6,629 nucleotides of DNA, taken from the NCBI GenBank assembly GCA_947624315.1, contig CANQJU010000063.1, positions 1-6,629 on the forward strand, in the 5' to 3' direction. The first letter of the stretch is position 1. The number at the start of each line of letters is the position of its first letter. Shown here piece by piece: positions 1-6,260 of the stretch. Below the pieces are notes generated by a model. That model was not told the DNA's origin and made no database searches. It saw nothing but the letters and a program-made list of their open reading frames with translations. The position numbers and the translations under genes were made by a program. Source of the stretch: an uncultured Bacilli bacterium. Lineage in GTDB: Bacteria; Bacillota_I; Bacilli_A; ML615J-28; CAG-698.

Positions 1-4
1 AGTA

Positions 5-331
5 ATGACTCAACTGCATAACATAAAAAACAAATGGAAAAACTACATATTTGATAAAATATATAAGTCAAACAACTATAAATATATCAAAAAAAATAAT
101 CCCATTGAAATTAAACAATTTGAAATGCAAGACAATGGAATTGCTTTAAAGAACTCATATATTTATGATGGAAATAATCATCGTGTCGGTATTATTCATT
201 GTAGTTATAGAATTCCTAACAAAAAATATCCTTATATAATGTGTTATGTATGGAATAAAAAAATAACCAAAACAGCTATATTAAAAAGCAATAACAAGGA
301 AATATTATTAAAGCAATTTGTGATTTATTAG
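5..331 (+). CDS. Hypothetical protein, 5' end unresolved, possible 3' frameshift
   Basis: I do not recognise this family. The frame gives a 108-residue basic protein rich in Lys, Asn, Tyr and Ile, with no signal peptide, membrane segment or catalytic motif that I can name. A central stretch, roughly residues 40-85, alternates polar and hydrophobic residues as a small beta-rich domain would. The ATG at 5 is the first in the window, but the frame is still open to the left edge and no ribosome binding site can be seen, so the true start may lie outside. The C-terminus is suspect. From about 298 the neighbouring frame reads GNIIKAICDLLGEDYDL and stops at 349-351, overlapping the next gene, and looks more natural than the ending used here. 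A single missing G in the GG at 298-299 would join the two. It appears to be co-transcribed with the next gene. Coding is likely; function is unknown. Confidence 0.55.
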   Translation: MTQLHNIKNKWKNYIFDKIYKSNNYKYIKKNNPIEIKQFEMQDNGIALKNSYIYDGNNHRVGIIHCSYRIPNKKYPYIMCYVWNKKITKTAILKSNNKEILLKQFVIY

Positions 332-340
332 GAGAAGATT

Positions 341-664
341 ATGATTTATAGTATTGCCATTTACACTGATTTACCTTTAAATATCCAAGATAAAGATATA
401 ATTGTATTGTCTTCTGATTTTCAAATTATTGATAATTACTCAGCTAAAAATAAAGATTGTAATCTATTTTTTGATTATCTAATAACTGATGATATATCTT
501 TGCTTAAACAATTAGAGGTTGAATTTGATAATGATTTGGCATTAGTAAATTATGATTTTCAAACTACATTAGAAAATGTATTTGCTTTTAATAAAGCAAT
601 AAATTCATCTTTTTCAATTGATGAACAAATAAATAAAATTATTACTTTTATAAAAGAAAATTAA
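341..664 (+). CDS. Hypothetical small acidic protein
   Basis: This is a 107-residue acidic protein that I cannot assign to a family. Short hydrophobic strands (YSIAIYT near residue 3, DIIVLSS near 19, DYLITDD near 45, DLALVNYD near 65) alternate with predicted helices, which suggests a small cytoplasmic alpha/beta fold. No signal peptide, membrane helix or catalytic motif is visible. The start is well supported: an AGGAGA Shine-Dalgarno at 330-335 lies 5 nt before the ATG and overlaps the end of the preceding frame, so the two genes are probably translationally linked. An intrinsic terminator begins at its stop codon, making it the last gene of its transcript. Its position upstream of a class A PBP gene recalls the recU-ponA arrangement of other Firmicutes, but it bears no resemblance to RecU. 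Confidence 0.75.
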   Translation: MIYSIAIYTDLPLNIQDKDIIVLSSDFQIIDNYSAKNKDCNLFFDYLITDDISLLKQLEVEFDNDLALVNYDFQTTLENVFAFNKAINSSFSIDEQINKIITFIKEN

Positions 665-685
665 AGCCAACAATTGGCTTTTTTT
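663..685 (+). terminator. Intrinsic terminator after the two small genes
   Basis: An 8-bp perfect stem (AAAGCCAA at 663-670 with TTGGCTTT at 674-681) closes a 3-nt CAA loop and runs into seven T residues (679-685). The stem starts within the stop codon of the small acidic protein gene. It should end the upstream transcript before the PBP gene, although no convincing promoter is visible in the 47 nt between it and the PBP start, so some read-through may supply PBP expression. Confidence 0.85.
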
Positions 686-723
686 ATTTGTATTTTTATT
701 TGATTTATGAAAAAAATATTATT

Positions 724-728
724 GGTGA
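724..728 (+). promoter_or_regulatory. Ribosome binding site that fixes the PBP start
   Basis: GGTGA lies 4 nt before the ATG at 733 and matches the anti-Shine-Dalgarno sequence. A longer frame begins with TTG at 688, but that codon lies right behind the terminator T-run and has no ribosome binding site. The ATG start also places the membrane anchor right at the N-terminus, as expected for this family. Confidence 0.75.
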
Positions 729-732
729 TAAA

Positions 733-2652
733 ATGAAAATAATTCTTAAAATAACAAAATATATTTTTATTATTTTTATATTTCTTTGCATTTCTTTCTT
801 TTTTGTCTTTTATCATTACTCCAAAAGATTAAATTATACAATTCCTCAAACAGTAAATATAGAGTTTTATGATGCTAATGGTGAATTATTTTTAACATTA
901 AATAATCAATCAAAGAAAAGTTACATTCAATTAGAAGAAATTAGTCAAGATTTAATTAATGCCTTTATTAGTATTGAAGATAAAAACTTCTATAAACATA
1001 ATGGTATAAATCCTTGGCGCATGGCTGGTGCTCTTTTATCAAATATAAAAAAAGGAAAGATTGTTGAAGGGGCTTCAACTATAACTCAACAATATGCTAG
1101 AAACTTATACTTAAATAACGATAAAAATTTTAAAAGAAAAATTGATGAAATAATGATTGCTATTAATTTGGAAACCAAATATTCCAAAGATGAAATATTA
1201 GAGGGTTATTTAAACACTATCTATTTTGATCATGGAATTTATGGAGTTGAAGATGCTAGCCACTTCTATTTCAATAAAAAAGCTAGTGACTTAACTTTAA
1301 TTGAAGCAGTAACACTAGCGAGTATTCCCAAAGGTCCAATATATTATTCACCAATAAAAAATCCTGAAAACAATAAAGAAAGGAGAAACATAATTCTTGA
1401 AGAGATGAGTAAAGATGGCTATATTTCTAAAGAAACCCTTCAAGAAAATTTAAATAAAGATGTTACGATATATGGTCATTTAGAAAAAAATGATAATAAA
1501 AATGCTCCTTACTTTCAAGATATCGTTATTCAATTATTAGAAGATTTAAGTATTCCTTATAGTAGTTTAGATAAAGGTATAAAAGTATATACTACTCTTG
1601 ATTTAAAACTAAATGAATGTATTCAAAAAGCAATAGATAAATATTACCCTAAAAATAGCAATTTAGAATTAGCAATATATGCCATGAATCCTAAAACCGG
1701 AGCTGTCTTAAGCGTTATTGGAGGATATAATTATGAAAATTCTGTGTATAACAGAGCAACCAAATCATTAAGACAACCTGGTTCAAGTATAAAACCATTT
1801 CTTTATTTCACAGCTTTAGAAAATGGTTTTACTCCTGCAACTACTTTTATGAGTCAAAAAACTGATTTCTATGTTGATGGAGAAATATATTCCCCAACAA
1901 ACTATGATGATATTTATCCAAATAGAGATGTTACTATGGCCTATGCTTTAGCAGTAAGTGATAATATATATGCTATTAAAACTCATCTATTTTTAGGAAC
2001 AGATAAACTTGTTAAAACACTTAAAGATTTTGGATTTACGAGTGAAATAAAAAATAATACATCATTAGCACTTGGTACAAGTGAAGTAACTTTAAAAGAA
2101 TTAGTAACTGGATATGCAAAAATTGCATCTTTAGGTTATGATGTTAAACCAAAATACATAAATAAAATAGTATCAAATAGTGGTGATATTTTATATGAAA
2201 ATAACGAAAAATATGAAGAACGATTTGATAATGCTAATTGTTATATTTTAGCTGAAACAATGACCAATGTTTTTGATAACCGATTAGCAATAAATATAAA
2301 TACAACAGGTGCTTCTATTGCCGCAAAGCTTTCTAAAAAATATGCAGCTAAAAGTGGTTCTACTGATTATGATAATTGGATGATTGGCTTTAATAAAAAT
2401 ATAGTCTTAGGAATATGGACAGGATATGATGAAGCTACAGAAGTAAAAAACAGTCAAACCAAATATATAAAAAATATTTGGGCAGATGTAATGGAAGAAT
2501 ATAATAAAGATTCTTTTGACTATTGGTATACTCAACCATCTAATGTAATTGGTATTGAACTCAATCCCACAACAGGTCAAATAGCAAAAGGTAAAGAATA
2601 TAAAAAGAGATTGTATTTTAAAAATAACAATCTCCCATGGTATCTATTCTAA
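733..2652 (+). CDS. pbp1A: Class A penicillin-binding protein (PBP1A type), bifunctional transglycosylase/transpeptidase
   Basis: This bifunctional enzyme polymerises lipid II into glycan strands and crosslinks their peptides on the outer face of the membrane. The 639-residue protein has a short cytoplasmic tail and one membrane anchor (about residues 8-28). The GT51 domain follows (about 50-215): catalytic Glu82 in IEDKNFYKHNG, GASTITQQ at 113-120, RKIDE at 135-139, then KDEILEGYLN. The transpeptidase domain (about 300-560) has SSIK with nucleophile Ser351, SDN at 409-411 and KSG at 540-542, where KTG is more usual. Every catalytic motif is present, so the gene looks functional. It is shorter than many Firmicutes class A PBPs (about 700-900 residues) because it ends just after the family's conserved RLYFK segment and lacks a C-terminal extension. 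The start is ATG 733, supported by GGTGA at 724-728. Its last 9 bp overlap the convergent protease gene, and its 3' end holds that operon's probable terminator. Confidence 0.95.
   Translation: MKIILKITKYIFIIFIFLCISFFFVFYHYSKRLNYTIPQTVNIEFYDANGELFLTLNNQSKKSYIQLEEISQDLINAFISIEDKNFYKHNGINPWRMAGALLSNIKKGKIVEGASTITQQYARNLYLNNDKNFKRKIDEIMIAINLETKYSKDEILEGYLNTIYFDHGIYGVEDASHFYFNKKASDLTLIEAVTLASIPKGPIYYSPIKNPENNKERRNIILEEMSKDGYISKETLQENLNKDVTIYGHLEKNDNKNAPYFQDIVIQLLEDLSIPYSSLDKGIKVYTTLDLKLNECIQKAIDKYYPKNSNLELAIYAMNPKTGAVLSVIGGYNYENSVYNRATKSLRQPGSSIKPFLYFTALENGFTPATTFMSQKTDFYVDGEIYSPTNYDDIYPNRDVTMAYALAVSDNIYAIKTHLFLGTDKLVKTLKDFGFTSEIKNNTSLALGTSEVTLKELVTGYAKIASLGYDVKPKYINKIVSNSGDILYENNEKYEERFDNANCYILAETMTNVFDNRLAININTTGASIAAKLSKKYAAKSGSTDYDNWMIGFNKNIVLGIWTGYDEATEVKNSQTKYIKNIWADVMEEYNKDSFDYWYTQPSNVIGIELNPTTGQIAKGKEYKKRLYFKNNNLPWYLF
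2602..2634 (-). terminator. Probable intrinsic terminator of the tatD-protease operon, inside the PBP coding end
   Basis: On the minus strand an 8-bp perfect stem (GAGATTGT, 2634-2627, with ACAATCTC, 2614-2607) is extended by a further AT-rich helix with one bulged base. It is followed directly by five T residues (2606-2602). The hairpin starts 10 nt after the stop codon of the large protease gene, the normal place for a terminator. On the plus strand no T-run follows the hairpin, so it is oriented for the minus-strand operon. The stem is AT-rich, so efficiency is uncertain. It lies within codons 625-634 of the PBP gene. Confidence 0.65.
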
Positions 2653-4200
2653 ATAATACATTTTAATTTTTCTTAATTTATTATCTCTTAAAATCTTAAC
2701 TTCCATATATCCTGCTCTATTTAGAAATGAATTTTCAAGTGTTGTATATAAATCTTCAGCAGAAAATATATTCTTATTATCAATTGATAAAATAATATCG
2801 TTTGTTTTTAAACCATATTTTTTGGCTAAACTATTTTTAGCAATTTTTGTGATAATAATGCCATATTTATAATAATCAGGAACTCTATAATATTCTTCTA
2901 AACTGATCAAATCAGTGACAAATTGACCTGATATACCTAAATTAGGTTTTATATATTCATCGCTATCACTCTCTAAATAATTTAATCTTTTTAAAATAGT
3001 AGTAATAGAAATAGACAATGACATATTATCAACTTCTGCTCCCATTATTTTAGCACAATTCATGCCGATAACATTTCCATCTAAATTTAATAATGGTCCA
3101 CCACTATTACCAGGATTTATAGCAGCATCATGTTGGATAAAGCATTCATATAAATCATATATATTATCACCATTTTCATCACTAAAAAGTCTTCTTGTTG
3201 GATTAGAAATAATACCCATAGAAGCTGAATTGATAAATTCAAGATTCATTGGAGTACCTAACGCAATTACAAATCTTCCCATTTCTATTTTATGAGGATT
3301 ACCAAAAGATAAAGAATAAACGCCTAAACCAGGTATTGCATCAATAGAAATAACTGCTAAATCATAATATTTATCGTAATTAACTAATTCTGCTTCTACA
3401 ATATTTCCATCATATAATTCAACTTGTAAGGCTTCAGCTCCTTCAACAACATGGCGATTTGTTAAAATATAATATTTATCACCAGCTTTGCGATATATAA
3501 AACCTGATCCTAAAGTATTTGCATACAATATATCATCTTCAAATATACAATTAATAATTGTAACAGTACCAGCACTTGCTTGAGAACATGCCCTAAATAC
3601 TCTTTCTTCTAAATCATCATATTCTTCTTTTTCAGAAACATTTATTTCATAAGTGCATTCTAAACCATTATAATGAATAGTAATACTGCAATCACCAGGT
3701 GCATTAGCAATCAAATATGTATTATCAACTACGCTAACAATACTTCGATTAGATAAAGTTATATAATCGATTTTACGAGCCCAGCTTGGATATGTGTTAA
3801 ATAATATTCTTGTCACTTCTCCAACATTTAAATATTTTTTCATATTACTATCAAATTCAATGCTTTCAGGATACTGATTTTCCTTTTCTAAAAAATAGAC
3901 ATCATCAGTTACAGTAATCTCAAAACTTGATATTGGATTACTCATATCATCAAAATATGCAATAATTTCAGCTTTACCACTAGATATACCTTTTGCATTT
4001 CCATCATAATCAATATCAACAACATCACGATTTCGACTTTCCCAATGACACTCTCGATAACTATTCAAATATAATTTGGTAACTTCCCCAATTTCAATTT
4101 CATTTTTACCCATTATTTTATAATTTCCACAACCATAATTTAATAGAATAAATGCTAGAAAACAAATAATTATAAAATATTTTTTTAAAACAGCTCTCAT
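2644..4200 (-). CDS. Surface HtrA-like trypsin-family serine protease with two Ig-like (BIG2) domains and a PDZ domain
   Basis: This is a predicted secreted or lipid-anchored serine protease of 518 residues. A signal peptide (residues 1-23) ends in LNYGC with Cys24; the Asn at -3 makes this a weak lipobox. Two BIG2-like Ig domains follow (about 30-98 and 108-189), the first with the typical pattern of a conserved Trp, DVVDID and GNAKGISSGKAEI. The chymotrypsin-fold domain (about 200-410) has a complete triad: His250 in TNRHVV, Asp280 in DLAV and Ser366 in GNSGGP. A PDZ domain ends the protein (about 418-518). An EF-hand-like acidic loop (341-352) precedes the catalytic serine. The segment that reads MGFAIPS in its neighbour and in typical HtrA proteins is here MSLSISI, so specificity may differ. 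The AGGAG at 4211-4207 gives a clear start and overlaps the previous stop codon. The gene closes the operon and overlaps the PBP gene by 9 bp. The fold and triad are clear; the substrate is unknown. Confidence 0.9.
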   Translation of the reverse strand: MRAVLKKYFIIICFLAFILLNYGCGNYKIMGKNEIEIGEVTKLYLNSYRECHWESRNRDVVDIDYDGNAKGISSGKAEIIAYFDDMSNPISSFEITVTDDVYFLEKENQYPESIEFDSNMKKYLNVGEVTRILFNTYPSWARKIDYITLSNRSIVSVVDNTYLIANAPGDCSITIHYNGLECTYEINVSEKEEYDDLEERVFRACSQASAGTVTIINCIFEDDILYANTLGSGFIYRKAGDKYYILTNRHVVEGAEALQVELYDGNIVEAELVNYDKYYDLAVISIDAIPGLGVYSLSFGNPHKIEMGRFVIALGTPMNLEFINSASMGIISNPTRRLFSDENGDNIYDLYECFIQHDAAINPGNSGGPLLNLDGNVIGMNCAKIMGAEVDNMSLSISITTILKRLNYLESDSDEYIKPNLGISGQFVTDLISLEEYYRVPDYYKYGIIITKIAKNSLAKKYGLKTNDIILSIDNKNIFSAEDLYTTLENSFLNRAGYMEVKILRDNKLRKIKMYYLE

Positions 4201-4209
4201 ACTTAACTC

Positions 4210-5379
4210 CTAAAAAACAATTACAACTTCTAATTCTTTTCCATCTCTAAAAACTTTAAATAAAACATCTTCTCCACTCAAGACCATTCCTAACTCGGCA
4301 CGAAAGTCTTGGGTTTTTGTTATTTTAACATCATTAATTTCTAAAATAATATCTCCGACTTCTAACTTGCCATGAGCATAACCTGTATCATCAATACTAT
4401 CAACATATAGTCCATAAGTTATGTTTTCTGGTACTTCTATATCGGGAACAGATCCTTCTAGATAATCCTCTTTATTTATAAGGGCATCAATTTCATAAAC
4501 AGATATTCCTAAAGTATAACGTGTTGGCTTTTGACCTTTTTCTAATAAAGGAATTAATTCTTTTATAATATTTGAAGGAATAGCAAATCCCATATTATCA
4601 GTTTCTTCCTTAATAATTTTTAAAGTGTTAATTCCAATTACCTCACCTTGCAGATTAAGCAATGCGCCACCACTATTACCAGGGTTAATTGCAACATCGT
4701 GTTGAATATATTCACTGTCCCAATCATCAACACCATCACCATCAGTATCATCGCCCATATATCTTTTTGGATGAGAAACAATACCAAATGTAGCTGATCC
4801 ATAATATTCATAGCCATCTGGATGACCAATTGCTATAGCAAAGCTTCCTTTTTTTACCGCATCAGAATCAGCAAATGATAATGGTTGAATATATTTAGTA
4901 TGATTAAAAGTTAATACAGCAATATCTACTTTATCATCATAGCCTAAAACCTTTGCATCTATTTTTAAATTTTCTTCACCAAGATATACTTTAACCTTTG
5001 AATTCAATTCATTCTTTAAAATTACATGTCGATTTGTTACCACTTTATATTGATAATAATCAATAGTATTTTCATAGTTAATTGTTTTTTGGCAATCATC
5101 TTCAACGCTTCCATCTTTTAAATAAGCATCGCATTCATAAACTATGCCACTTCCAATATCAACTAAGGTATAACCTGTTAAACTGCTTTCATAATTATTG
5201 ACACCAATAACAGCTGGTGATGCTTTTTCAACAGCAGCCACAACTAAATCTTCAAACTCTTTAATATCTATTTCCACATTATATGACTTATTATATATTT
5301 CATTATTAATCAAACGATCACATCCGACCATAAATAAAGTCAAAAATAATATTATACCTATTAAAAACTTTTTACTCAT
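4210..5379 (-). CDS. HtrA/DegP-like trypsin-family serine protease lipoprotein with PDZ domain
   Basis: This 389-residue protein is a predicted membrane-anchored extracellular protease of the HtrA type, which in other bacteria degrade or process misfolded exported proteins. The signal peptide ends in MVGC, a good lipobox, with Cys20 as the predicted lipidated residue. The protease domain (about 45-275) has a full triad: His118 in TNRHVI, Asp152 in VDIAVL and Ser236 in GNSGG, followed by the family's MGFAIPSN segment (263-270). One PDZ domain (about 285-389) ends the protein. Cys83 and Cys96 flank an insertion between the first strands and could form a disulfide. Residues 211-222 (DTDGDGVDDWDS) form a calcium-binding-like loop just before the catalytic serine loop. 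Translation starts behind GAGGTGA, which overlaps the tatD stop codon; the gap to tatD is 8 nt. It is a tandem paralogue of the next gene. Being an HtrA-like protease is near certain; its physiological substrate is not known. Confidence 0.93.
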   Translation of the reverse strand: MSKKFLIGIILFLTLFMVGCDRLINNEIYNKSYNVEIDIKEFEDLVVAAVEKASPAVIGVNNYESSLTGYTLVDIGSGIVYECDAYLKDGSVEDDCQKTINYENTIDYYQYKVVTNRHVILKNELNSKVKVYLGEENLKIDAKVLGYDDKVDIAVLTFNHTKYIQPLSFADSDAVKKGSFAIAIGHPDGYEYYGSATFGIVSHPKRYMGDDTDGDGVDDWDSEYIQHDVAINPGNSGGALLNLQGEVIGINTLKIIKEETDNMGFAIPSNIIKELIPLLEKGQKPTRYTLGISVYEIDALINKEDYLEGSVPDIEVPENITYGLYVDSIDDTGYAHGKLEVGDIILEINDVKITKTQDFRAELGMVLSGEDVLFKVFRDGKELEVVIVF

Positions 5380-5387
5380 TGTTCACC

Positions 5388-6140
5388 TCAAATTTTAAAT
5401 AATTTTTTAACATTGTTTTCAATTTTACTACATACATATTCACAACTAACACCTTTAATATTGGCAATTTCCATTACAACATATTTTGTATAAGCAGGTT
5501 GATTAATCTTACCTCTAAAAGGAACTGGAGTTAAATATGGGCTATCAGTTTCACTCAATAGAAAAGACAAATCAATATCTTTAACAACTTTTTTTATTTC
5601 ATTAGCATTTTTAAATGTAACTACTCCCCCTATCCCTAAATAAAAACCTCTTTTAACAAATTCTTTAGCCATCTCATAACTTCCCGAATAACAATGTAAA
5701 ACACCACTTACTTTTTCATCTTTTAAAATATCAAAACAATCTTGAATAGCATCTCGACAATGTACAATAATTGGTAAATTATTTCTTTTAGCTATCTCAA
5801 TTTGTTTTTTAAAAAACATTTTTTGTTGTTCTTTAAAAGATTTATCCCAATAATAGTCTAATCCTATTTCTCCTATGGCGATTACTTTGGGTTCATTGAG
5901 GCATTTTTCTAGCCACTCAAGATTCTCATCTATTTCCTTTAGAACCTCACTTGGATGTAATCCCACACTAGCATAAATAAATTCATATTTGTTAGCGAGT
6001 TCAATAGCTTGTAAAGATGTTTTTTTATCATATCCAACGGCTATCATTTTTTTAACATCATTTTTTAAGGCTTCTTCTACTACATCATCTGGATTTTGAT
6101 ATTTTTCATCAAATATATGCATATGTGTATCTATTATCAT
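5388..6140 (-). CDS. tatD: TatD family metal-dependent hydrolase (DNase)
   Basis: This is a cytoplasmic TIM-barrel hydrolase of the amidohydrolase superfamily; characterised TatD enzymes are Mg2+-dependent 3'-5' exonucleases linked to DNA repair and DNA turnover. The 250-residue length is normal. All signature metal ligands are present: DTHMH (His6, His8), GLHP with His62, GEIGLDYY with Glu91, VHCRDA with His127, LHCYSGS with His149 and SETDSPYLTP with Asp199, followed by PFRGKINQP with Arg209. The frame can be read from a TTG at 6152, but that codon overlaps the Shine-Dalgarno; ATG 6140 gives the family's usual MIIDTH start. It is the first gene of the operon, behind a strong promoter, and its TGA stop runs directly into the ribosome binding site of the protease gene. 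In many Firmicutes tatD lies near metS and rnmV; here it is grouped with surface proteases and tuf instead. Confidence 0.95.
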   Translation of the reverse strand: MIIDTHMHIFDEKYQNPDDVVEEALKNDVKKMIAVGYDKKTSLQAIELANKYEFIYASVGLHPSEVLKEIDENLEWLEKCLNEPKVIAIGEIGLDYYWDKSFKEQQKMFFKKQIEIAKRNNLPIIVHCRDAIQDCFDILKDEKVSGVLHCYSGSYEMAKEFVKRGFYLGIGGVVTFKNANEIKKVVKDIDLSFLLSETDSPYLTPVPFRGKINQPAYTKYVVMEIANIKGVSCEYVCSKIENNVKKLFKI

Positions 6141-6144
6141 AATT

Positions 6145-6150
6145 AACCTC
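6145..6150 (-). promoter_or_regulatory. Ribosome binding site that fixes the tatD start
   Basis: Minus-strand GAGGTT, with its GAGG core 6 nt before the ATG at 6140, is the only Shine-Dalgarno here. The alternative TTG codon at 6152-6150 overlaps it, so TTG cannot be served by it. This supports a protein starting MIIDTHMH. Confidence 0.8.
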
Positions 6151-6163
6151 AATAACTATATAT

Positions 6164-6191
6164 ATTATACCATTATTTTCAACTTTGATAA
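6164..6191 (-). promoter_or_regulatory. Sigma-A-type extended -10 promoter for the tatD-protease operon
   Basis: The minus strand reads TGGTATAAT at 6172-6164: a perfect TATAAT with the TG of an extended -10. A weak -35 (TTATCA, 6191-6186, four of six bases matching TTGACA) lies 16 nt upstream. Transcription would begin near 6157, leaving a leader of about 17 nt that holds little beyond the tatD ribosome binding site, so no riboswitch or attenuator fits. The promoter lies just after the tuf terminator on the same strand, so the operon is probably transcribed independently of tuf. Confidence 0.8.
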
Positions 6192-6216
6192 ATAAATATT
6201 GTAAAAAAAGAGCAAA

Positions 6217-6246
6217 TAAAAAACTCTATCTACGAGAGATAGAGTT
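6217..6246 (-). terminator. Intrinsic terminator of tuf
   Basis: On the minus strand a 10-bp perfect stem (AACTCTATCT, 6246-6237, with AGATAGAGTT, 6231-6222) closes a 5-nt CTCGT loop and runs into a T-tract (6223-6218, partly in the stem). It starts 14 nt after the tuf stop codon. A second T-rich stretch lies at 6209-6203. The plus strand is also fairly T-rich after the stem, so weak two-way activity is possible. Confidence 0.9.
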
Positions 6247-6260
6247 GTTTTATATTTAGA

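Noticed and set aside
5..331. The first gene as RecU, by analogy with recU-ponA
   Set aside because: The protein is too short and shows none of the RecU nuclease motifs.
688..732. Longer PBP reading frame from a TTG codon at 688
   Set aside because: It lacks a ribosome binding site and begins just behind the terminator T-run; the ATG at 733 has GGTGA at the right distance.
733..2652. The PBP as a truncated pseudogene because it is short
   Set aside because: All glycosyltransferase and transpeptidase motifs are intact, and the end coincides with the end of the conserved family core.
2660..2694. Inverted repeat ATTTTAA / TTAAAAT after the PBP stop codon, considered as a plus-strand terminator
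   Set aside because: The 7-bp stem is all A-T with a 21-nt loop and no T-run; it is expected by chance in sequence this AT-rich.
3062..3295. Plus-strand open frame of 77 codons opposite the large protease
   Set aside because: It lies fully antisense to the conserved catalytic core, its composition mirrors that gene, and it has no ribosome binding site or recognisable domain.
4638..4829. Minus-strand open frame of 63 codons inside the smaller protease gene
   Set aside because: It is an out-of-frame shadow of the conserved catalytic serine and acidic-loop region.
5198..5398. Plus-strand open frame of 66 codons across the start of the smaller protease gene
   Set aside because: It is antisense to the signal peptide region and has no supporting signals.
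6141..6152. Longer tatD frame from a TTG codon at 6152
   Set aside because: The TTG overlaps the Shine-Dalgarno itself, and the family starts with MIIDTH, matching ATG 6140.
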